From Ixodes scapularis (Eukaryota; Arthropoda; Arachnida; Ixodida; Ixodidae), in NCBI RefSeq assembly GCF_016920785.2, contig NW_024609857.1:13802716-13866715 (forward strand): DNA of 64,000 nt. The letters are read 5' to 3'. A program made the translations under genes and the position numbers. Positions 12,701 to 21,700 of this stretch are shown here, one piece after another; within the stretch, counting starts at the first letter, position 1; each line of letters begins with the position of its first letter. The notes below the pieces were generated by a model that was given only the letters and a program-made list of their open reading frames with translations, was not told the origin of the DNA and searched no databases.

Positions 12701-15700
12701 GCCAACCCCAGCGCGTGGCTATGATCAACACTGGCGGCATATAATCGGCTCCAGATCACGTGGCCGCTTGTTCTGGCTGCGAGTTGAGGGGCCAAACTCT
12801 GCTCGTTTTTCTTAATTTTTTTCTGGGACTTCGATTGCGTGTGGTGAAAAACGAACGGGTATTTCACAGGTCATTAACGTCAGGGACCTATTCTAAGCGG
12901 TTTTTGCGCAAAATACAAAAATCGTTGCATCGCTCCTTTAAAGCTAGGAGGGCGAGTTCATAGCGTTGGCAGCTGCCCTTGGTGCACGGGAGCTCGTGCC
13001 GCCGAGTGGTGCCCTAGAGCAAGGAGCTCGCGCTTGTAGCCTTTCCTGCGGTACAACACAAGGTGAAACAGAGTATAGGGCACGTAAAAAAAATCGGTAT
13101 TTTCAAATCTTTTTTTTTTTTTTAATTTTTGCGGTAGGCAAAGGGTTAATGAAATGTTTGATGGGCCATGTTGCAATTGCAGCTTTAAAGGGAGCCATCA
13201 TTAAAGGCCAACTTAATTTAAAAAGTTCGCGAACAAACAACGAGCTTTGAGCGAAAGTAACAAGGCGTTCCTTTTTGTTGTGTTTGTCCGTCCATTTTCG
13301 TTTCTTCCTCAAGCTTAATTATCTCTACCAACCCGCTCGTTCTGTCCTGAGATATTCATCGCTAAAATTTTGCCTTTCTTCACTTAATTAAAAAAACTGC
13401 GCGCTGAAAGCGCGAATGAGGTTGTGCTGATATTGATGCGTAGAAGAATGACGCAGGTTGTTTCTGTCCCCTCGTCACTAACTCGACAGCGTTTCTTCGG
13501 TGGGCTCGCCGGCGCCACACATCAAGACGACTAAGTTACTATTCTACGTATTATTTTCATAACGCGGTTTCTGAATCAAGCGAAGAAAGGCAAACTTTTA
13601 CGATTAATTTCGCGAACCTCGTTGCCTTTTCGCGAATTGTCGAAATTGTATTTGCCTTTAATAATGATTCCTTTTAAAACTGCAATTGCGCCATGGCCAA
13701 TTAAGCCGTTAATAAACAAGTTAACTAACAGGTCTTGGGTCATTATTAAACATTGCAACGGTTATTCACCCATTCATTGTCCACCGAGCCCTACAGGTAT
13801 AACAAAAGACGGCATCCACATATCTGCCACATCCTTTTTTTTTTTTATTTGTAAAGTATGTAAAGTTCTGTAAAGAATAAAACAAAAACACCCTGAATGT
13901 CTGCGTGAACCAGATACGCCCCCTGTGGAACCATGGGTGTTTCCCTTCGAATACCCAGCTCAGGCGAGACTTACCTGGTTGTCAGAAAGCAGCTGTCGGT
14001 TAAATGTATTGTTGTGAGCGTGTAGGTTTCAGATGGTTTACCCTCAAGAGGATAATGCGCTGCATATTGTAACCATGTATGCGCTGCACATTGTAGCCAT
14101 TATTTCAATGCCGTGCTGTAAACTATTACAACTTTTTCCTTGTCTGATCTACGTGTGCTCATGTTTTCTGCTCAAAATGATGTGAAATAGTTTCTTGTTT
14201 TCTTTGAATCTTATAAAGCATTACTTGTTCAGCCCACATTGTCTCAGTTTTTGGACTTAAGTGAAATGTTAAAACGCGTGATAAAAATTGTCACGGCTTG
14301 TAAGCCATTTCTTACAAGTGAGCGTCGGGTGATTCTCGGGTGGTCGTGGCAGCCACGAAGAAATAGAAGATTCTCACCCCTTTGCGACCGTCGCTTGGGT
14401 GGTTCGTCGCATAAATGGACACAAGAATGAGTGACAGGTGAAGCGAGCTGATTAAGGTCAAGAAAAAGAAGACGGGCAGAAAAGAAGACAGAGAAGTTCC
14501 CCTGGGGTATTAAAAACATACTAAAACAATCTCGAACTTTAGTATGTGCCGTTTCGTTCCGTTATAAAATAAGATAGGAAAAAAAAACAAAAAAACACCG
14601 CTTTCGAATTTTAGGTATCCCTTTCAAATGTCTAATGTTCGGCATTTGCGTCGGATGGTGGGCATTTCATTTAAAATGCTCACCATCCGACAAACCGAAA
14701 GCGCTTCTTTAAAGTCGCAATTGTTTTTATGTAAAGGAAGGGTAATGTAGCTTTTACCGTCCAATACATTGAAGCATCATGTTGCTACCGATCGTGCCGC
14801 AGCGTAATTGATGCCGCGGTACGACCGCTGGCAGGTCGTAGCTGTATCAGAAATCCTACGTGCACTCCACCAAAGCGGCACCAAAGATTCATATTTTCGC
14901 GCGTGCAGCCACGCATGCGCGCACCTTCCGGATAAGGCGCCGGACGCGACACCTGTTGCGATCAATACCACGCGCTTCAGGCGAGCCCCTTCGGTCCCAA
15001 CACTACCCAAGTATTCTAGTACACTGTAGTGCTACAGTGTCAGTGCTGCGTTGTTCCGCCATGATCTTCCCAAAGGCTGCACGTTGCACGTGCCTCGTGC
15101 ATCGACGCACCTTGCGCTACTTTTGAAACATGAAGGGGCTTTACTAAGATGAGACTACACTGTTAGCAAAAATAACACGCCCAGACGTGTAAACCGTTGT
15201 CCCATAGCGGACACGTCGAAACGTGTCCGTTTTACACGAGGCCATCTGTGTTTTTCGTCTACACATGAGGTGCTGTGTAAACTTAACACGCTACACCGTG
15301 TCTGCCTTCCGCAAAACCGTTTCGAGCGTGTTCCTTATGAAACATGGCGGCCAGCTTGCCGAGAACAGGCGAGAGACGAGCCCAGCGAGCCGCGCGCCTT
15401 TCAGCCGAATTGAAAGCACACAGGGCGCGTTAGTTCTCGTTCGATGTCTTTTATACAGTAAAGCTTCCAAGCGGCGGACGTAGCTACTTGCAAAGGTACG
15501 TACGTGCGTTGTCGGCAGTCGGCGGCGTCGGTAGCTTCAACGAGCCGCTAGACAAAAAAAAAAAGAAAAAAGAATGCCGGACTCACATGGATAAATAACT
15601 TGAGCAAACTATTTAGAATCGGGCGGTAACTTGCGCCACCTATCGAGATTTCTAGCAGCCTGTTTTAAAAAGAAAGACGAGTCTGTTAACACTGCGAACG

Positions 15701-18700
15701 ACCACGAGCACGAGCACATAGCAACCGTATACATACAACGCAGGCAACACAGCACACAGCTACACAGCACCGACATGTACACAAACACAACAACCGACAC
15801 TACGCCCGACACTTTCTACTCGATATCCATTTCTCCCCGCGGCGCATATAAGCTTGACATATGCGGGTGAGCTCTTTGGTCGCTGACCATTACAGATTTA
15901 TAGAAGAATACACAAAACACGGCGCAATGGACAGCCGTGTGTTAGAACTGTTTGCAACTAAAAAGTATGGAGGCAAAATCTATAATGTTAGTCCGTTGCA
16001 ATAAATAACGATATGTTAACAATAAATCTTAAACCGGTCATGAAAAAGTTCAAATTTTTGTTATTTTCTTGCTTGACCAGTGTTATGAGCAGTCCGACTA
16101 GCTTGAATCAGATAGGAAACCAAATTATTGGGATTTTGTCATTACGTATACAATAATAAATGAAAATGATCCTTGCGCAAAGCATTTTTTATATATATTT
16201 GTGAAGGACATCCGGACATCCGCCCAACACTTCACTTCCGCTAGTTGCAGCAGTTGCAGTACGGGAGCAGACGCCTTCACTTTTGGGGCGTTTTGATGCA
16301 GTTTGTTGTCGTATGTCGTGTCGGTGTCGAGAAGAGCGGTGGGGCTTGGGAGTTTGTGACCGGTGTTATTCGTGAACACTGGCGTGGGGCGCTGATGCGT
16401 CTTTTTTTTTATACTGCCACCACCCCGAACTTTCAAGATACACGGGCCCGTAGCAGTGCATTATGCTGAATCGCGAGCTCCTTCTCTGTTGACGTCGCTT
16501 TCCTGGTACCACTCGTGGATACTGCAAGCGCTTAAACAGTAGGGATGTCGCGAACCACCCTAGGTTCGATTTCGAAAGGTTTCGATATTTGCGAAGCGAA
16601 CTGAGGTTCGATTTCGAAAAATTTCGATATTTTCGTACCGACCGAGGTTCGATTTCGAAAAATTCGCAACTTTTGACCACAGCGGAGTTTCGAATTCGAA
16701 AATTTCGAAGCTTTCATGGTTTCCAAAATTTCGAATTCGAATATTTCGAATATTTTTTTACTTCAGGTTCGATAAATTCGAAGATCTCGAAATTCTTTGT
16801 AAAAAAAATTCGAAAACTTCGAACGCTTCGAATTTTTATAGACATGAAGTTCGAACAATTCGAAGATTTCGAATTTCTTTTTGCATAAAGTTCGAAAAGT
16901 TCGAAGGTTTCGATTCTCTTTTAACGCTAAATTAAAAAAAAAAAAAAAAAGAACTTTGAAGATTTTGAATTTCTTTCTAATCCAAGTTTTCAAAATTCGA
17001 AGTCCGATTTTCAAGTTTTTTCCACAGTTTCAGTTTCAAATAACGTTTTCACGACTCACTGGTTTTCACAAAATCAAGTTTAGAAAAGTTAGGGTGTGAT
17101 ATTTAGACTGCGCGAAGTTGGTCAGGCAATTAAATGAGACGACGAGTGTCCCGGACGTGCTAGAATATTTGCCAGTGCAGAATTGTGACCGCGAGCCCCG
17201 GGGGGTCTTTAACCTGCATCACGCAGTAGTGATTGCACGAACACACTGTTTTACGAGACTCATCCAGTTCGAAACGGTCAGGGGCGAGCAGGAGGTTGAG
17301 GCTCAAAAAAACCTTGAAGCGACCTGGCAAACTAGCTCGCCACCCCTTGCACGCTGGTAGTAGTCCGATCCGGTGAAGTTTATAATTGTCCTGGAAGTTT
17401 ATTTTCTGGGACGGAGGAATCGCCTCGCAAAAAGCACAAAAGCCGACACAACTCGAGGTCGAGGAGCGTTCTACCATACAAGTGGCGTCGGAAGAGGAAA
17501 AACGGGGGGGGGGGGGGGGCTTCAGCCTCCTTCTCCCCCTTGCAGGTATTTCGAACTGTTAAAGAAAACAATACGGGGAAAGAGGGCGTGGTCGAGCTTA
17601 TTTTAATCTGAAATTATTTATGCATATGTATAGCTACTGTCGCTCTTCACTGCATAAAAGGTTGCGTAGATGGTCATTGTTAGAAACTCGTTGTCAGAGG
17701 GCACTGTTCGTCACATGCTTAGTGGTTCGGAAGTTCAAAGCTGTCTTTCCGACCTAAACACCTGTGCCGATAGTAACAAAAAAAAAAAAAAAAGAATAAA
17801 TGCGGGAATAAAAAGCAGGAGAAAAAAAAAGAAAACTATCAAGAGTTCGTCGCAAGTGTTCTATTCTTGCATATTCAGAGGTTCAGAGCTTCGAAACAAG
17901 TTTCTTTTACCAAAATGTGTACAGGCTAAAAGAAACACGTCCCAGGAACGTGAAGCGAAAAAACAAAAAGTTTTCTTTTAATAACGTGCTGAACTTGAAC
18001 ACTATTAGAAATCTTCTCCCATGAGTTAATTTATTCCTTAACGTGAAAAACCAATAAATATATTATTTCGTATTCTGCAGATGGCAATGATATGTACTGT
18101 CTGTGGTGTTAATTTAAATGCGATAACTCAAACAACTTAGACGAAAATAAATATCAAGTTTAGGTTACAATTGCATGCAGATACATGTTTGGACATTTCT
18201 TCGAAACTTACGTTGAATAACAATAATCACATCCTAAGACGGCACTTACCTAGGCTATACATAGATAATTCTTAAAAAAAGTATAACATATCTACCATAA
18301 ATAGCTCCGGCTGCAGCGTGCTTCAAATCTGGCACAAACGATAATCGTCAAAAACCCGTCGTCCTTCCTCGCCCCTTCGGGGATTTATTTCTTTAAACCT
18401 AAGCATGCCAGAACATTGAAATAAACGACATTGTCTTTCGTAAGGAACGCAGCACCGCGTGTAAAAGTTCGAGAAAAAAAAGTTACGAATGTACCCCACT
18501 ACTTGAAATCAAATGAAACCGTCCGCCGGTCTTTCGAAGTTCGACAAACGTCGAACTTTTACCCTAAAAGTTCGAAGTTCGTCGAACTTCTGACTTTTCA
18601 GAATCCGAAAGTTCGAAACTTTTCGAATTCTCTTGATAAATAAGTTCGAAAGTTCGAAATTCATCGAATTTTTTTGTCAGTCAAGTTCGAAAGTTCGACA

Positions 18701-21700
18701 AGCATCGAACCTTGCAGCGCAATAAATTCGAAAGTTCGAAAAAGATCGAATTTTTTAGCGTAATAAGTTCGACGGTTCGAAAAGCGTCGAACTTCTTAGC
18801 TTAACAAGTTCGAAAATTCTACCTCCGTCGAATTTTACGATATAGACAATTCGAAAAATCGAAATCTTTCGAACCTTTTGAACCGCTTGATTCGATCATC
18901 GAAACTTCGATTCGAGAAAAGTTCGCGGCATCCCTATTAAACAGTGTGCACCGTCTCGCCTACATCCCCGGTGACGTACTCGACCTGTTGAAACTTATTG
19001 CTTCCGTCATTTTAGAGTACGCAAGGCAGTTATCTCGTTGGTCTGGTTTCGGTTATAAAAGCAAGGCAAAACGCTCGTAGTTCCCGCCCTCAGTACATGT
19101 TGGACATCTTCCACACTTTGACACCGGATAACTGAATGAACGAGGATTTACATTCACTTCCGAGGTTACTCTCGCCGCTTCCTCACCGTTGAGCAGCAGG
19201 ATGAGCTGGCGACAAGCCGCGGATGAAAGGCTTGAGCATCAACAGCCCAAGCGCACTCGGTGCCGATGCGGGCGACGCGGGTTTCTGTCAACCGGGAGGC
19301 CAGCACAAACCGTGACCATTCCAGCTCTTCGTCATGACACGGTGTTGCAGAGAGCAGAGTAAAATACAGCTACGCGGCTCACCGAAGCAAACGGCTGCTA
19401 TCTTAAATCTTGGCTTGTGATTGCGCCTTTGTAGTAGATCATCTTATTCGTTTTGTTAGAGAGACGCAAACGACGGGCATAACAAAATCGCTTGCATATT
19501 CCGCATATCTCACAAAAGCATTTACCCTGTCACCTTGCGAAAAGCGCGAAACACGAAGTCCGCACCGTCCGAAGCTTCCCGTTTTTTACCTGCTTTAGGG
19601 CAATTTGTACCTGCTAGTAGATATGCCTACTGAAACTGAAACAGGGCAGTGCCAGAGAGAAAGAGACAAAGTTGAGAAAGCTTGCTCGCTCTCCAATTTC
19701 TCAACTCTCAAGTGATTGTACCATAATAAATGCACCAACGCGTCTTCCAAAATAAAGAAAGAGCACTACGTTCACAACATAAAAAATGGTCTCAGTACAT
19801 GCATCTGTGGGCAGGTAGGAAACCTTGCCCTAATTTATTCACGCCGCATGATGCGCAACAAACTCGTTGCAGGACCGAATCATCTACTCGAGCGGTGTGC
19901 GTCGCTATGCAAACGCAGTCCAACACGAAGCATAAAAAACGGCAGATTTAAGACAACAATCCGGAGTCCATTATTCAATTAAAACAACGTAATTTTGTTG
20001 AAAACGCCCGCTGCTTCTTACTCACGGTATGTGTCGGGATACTTCCACAGTTTGAAACGGAACGAAGGAAGATTTACTTTTAAAAACGCTCGCTGCGTCC
20101 TCCCGGACCAGCTGGACCGGATCAGCTGACGACGACGGGACTGTACCCGTTGAACCTCCACCACGCAACAAACAATTTGCGCTCCGTGTTAAAAGCGTGG
20201 TTCAAACAGACCCGGAATACAAAGCACTGCACCACACACGACGAATGTTTCAGCTCTTTTTCGTATCGCCGGGTTGCACCAAACAGAACGAGATCGCCGA
20301 AGTCAACGCCGCGCTGTCGTGAACCTTGGCTTGTGGTTGCGAACTCGTGGACCCTGTGACTCCCTTCGCTTTCAAAGCACACACGACGATTACGAATGCT
20401 ACTTTCCGTCTTCCAGGAACATCACAGGGGCACTTCTCCGGTCACGTCTTCACTATGTGCTCGCAAACTCCGAAGCTCTATGCGAAGCTTCTCGCGTCCC
20501 GTCAAACCAAAACAGTAGCGGCGCCATGCGTACTTGCCAGATTTTCTCCGGTCAAACAAAAACAACGAAAGCCAACCGGCGCTTGCTTCCAGCGTACATC
20601 GGCGTTGCTCTTGCGCCGTGGCCAGATCGCTTGCAGTTCAAGGTTGAAGCAAAAACGAAACCAACTGCAATGTCACGTGTTCACATCGAAGACGCGCTTT
20701 TTATATCCATTTTAACTCTTTGGAACGAATAATTAGACCCATAACTTTATTTGTGGTGTCTAAGAAACTGTTATCAGGACCCCTAAACTAAACACAAACA
20801 TGGGCGACATGAGGGAAGCCGCATTGGCATCGACCAGAAGATGGCGGCGAGCACGTAAGCGCGGGTTTCGCCAACGTCCTGCGACATGGCGCAATTGCTT
20901 TTGGTGCATATCTGTCTCCGAGACATGTTTCTTTCCGCGGCATTTGTCTCGACGGTCCTTTCTAAGTGTGTCCCCAAGCATTCCGGTGCTTCGATAGCCG
21001 GCAATGCCGCGGTCGTCGCCGGGGGCGATGCGTGAATTATCGAGGTCGGCTACACGGTTATGCGTGTACGACCGAACCAAAACACGTTTTTTACAACCTC
21101 GCATGATTTCTGAACGAATTATCCGTTACTCATCGTGTAAATTTATGGTAATTTGTGTAAATAGCGTGTTTTTCACCCCAAATATTCGCCAAATACACGG
21201 GACTTGCTAACAGTGTAGAAGCTCCGCGTTCAGCGCGAGGTCGCTGGCTTCCGCAGTGCTTTGGTTGCGCGTGCCTGCGCGTTCACACTTGTGTTAGCAA
21301 GGGCAGAAAGCTCGCGCTGAAGGCGGAGCTTGCGGCTTAAGGGTGAACGGAGTAAAGCGCTGGTTCAAGTAGGCGACAAAAAAACTAAAGGAAGATCTAT
21401 GGGTGGATCGTTAGGGAATCCGTCAGCATGACCCTTGGGGAGCCGCGACACATGTCCCCCCTTGGGAAACGCGAACACACATCCCGCAACGAAGCCAAAA
21501 AGAGGCAGCGAGAAAATAGGGGAGGCAAAAGAGAAAGCCAGAACTAAAAGCCAAAACAGAAAAGTGAAAGGGTTAGCGTTAGCGTTTCCCAAAAGGGGAC
21601 GTGTGAGGCGTCTCCCAAGGGTCATGCTAACGCATTCCCTAAGGATCCACCAATGAATCTTTTATTAATCTGTACTCTTCTGGAAAGTTCTAGCCCATTG

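Larger units (their letters stand above)
12125..15026. mobile_element. TA-flanked TIR element, 2.9 kb, containing nested insertions
   Basis: The ends CAGTGTACTAGAA..CTTGGG and their complement extend for about 45 bp of near-perfect inverted repeat (includes TAGTGTTGGGACCG). TA flanks both ends (12123-12124, 15027-15028). Inside are a TTAA MITE (12310-12937), a partial foldback (12960-13079) and an inverted duplicated segment (13141-13740). No transposase frame was recognised. It lies in the 12 kb intron before the 22313 exon. Confidence 0.68.

Noticed and set aside
20274..20732. Overlapping frames of 152 and 129 codons
   Set aside because: Two frames of the same strand are open over the same DNA inside a transposon interior, with no known motif.
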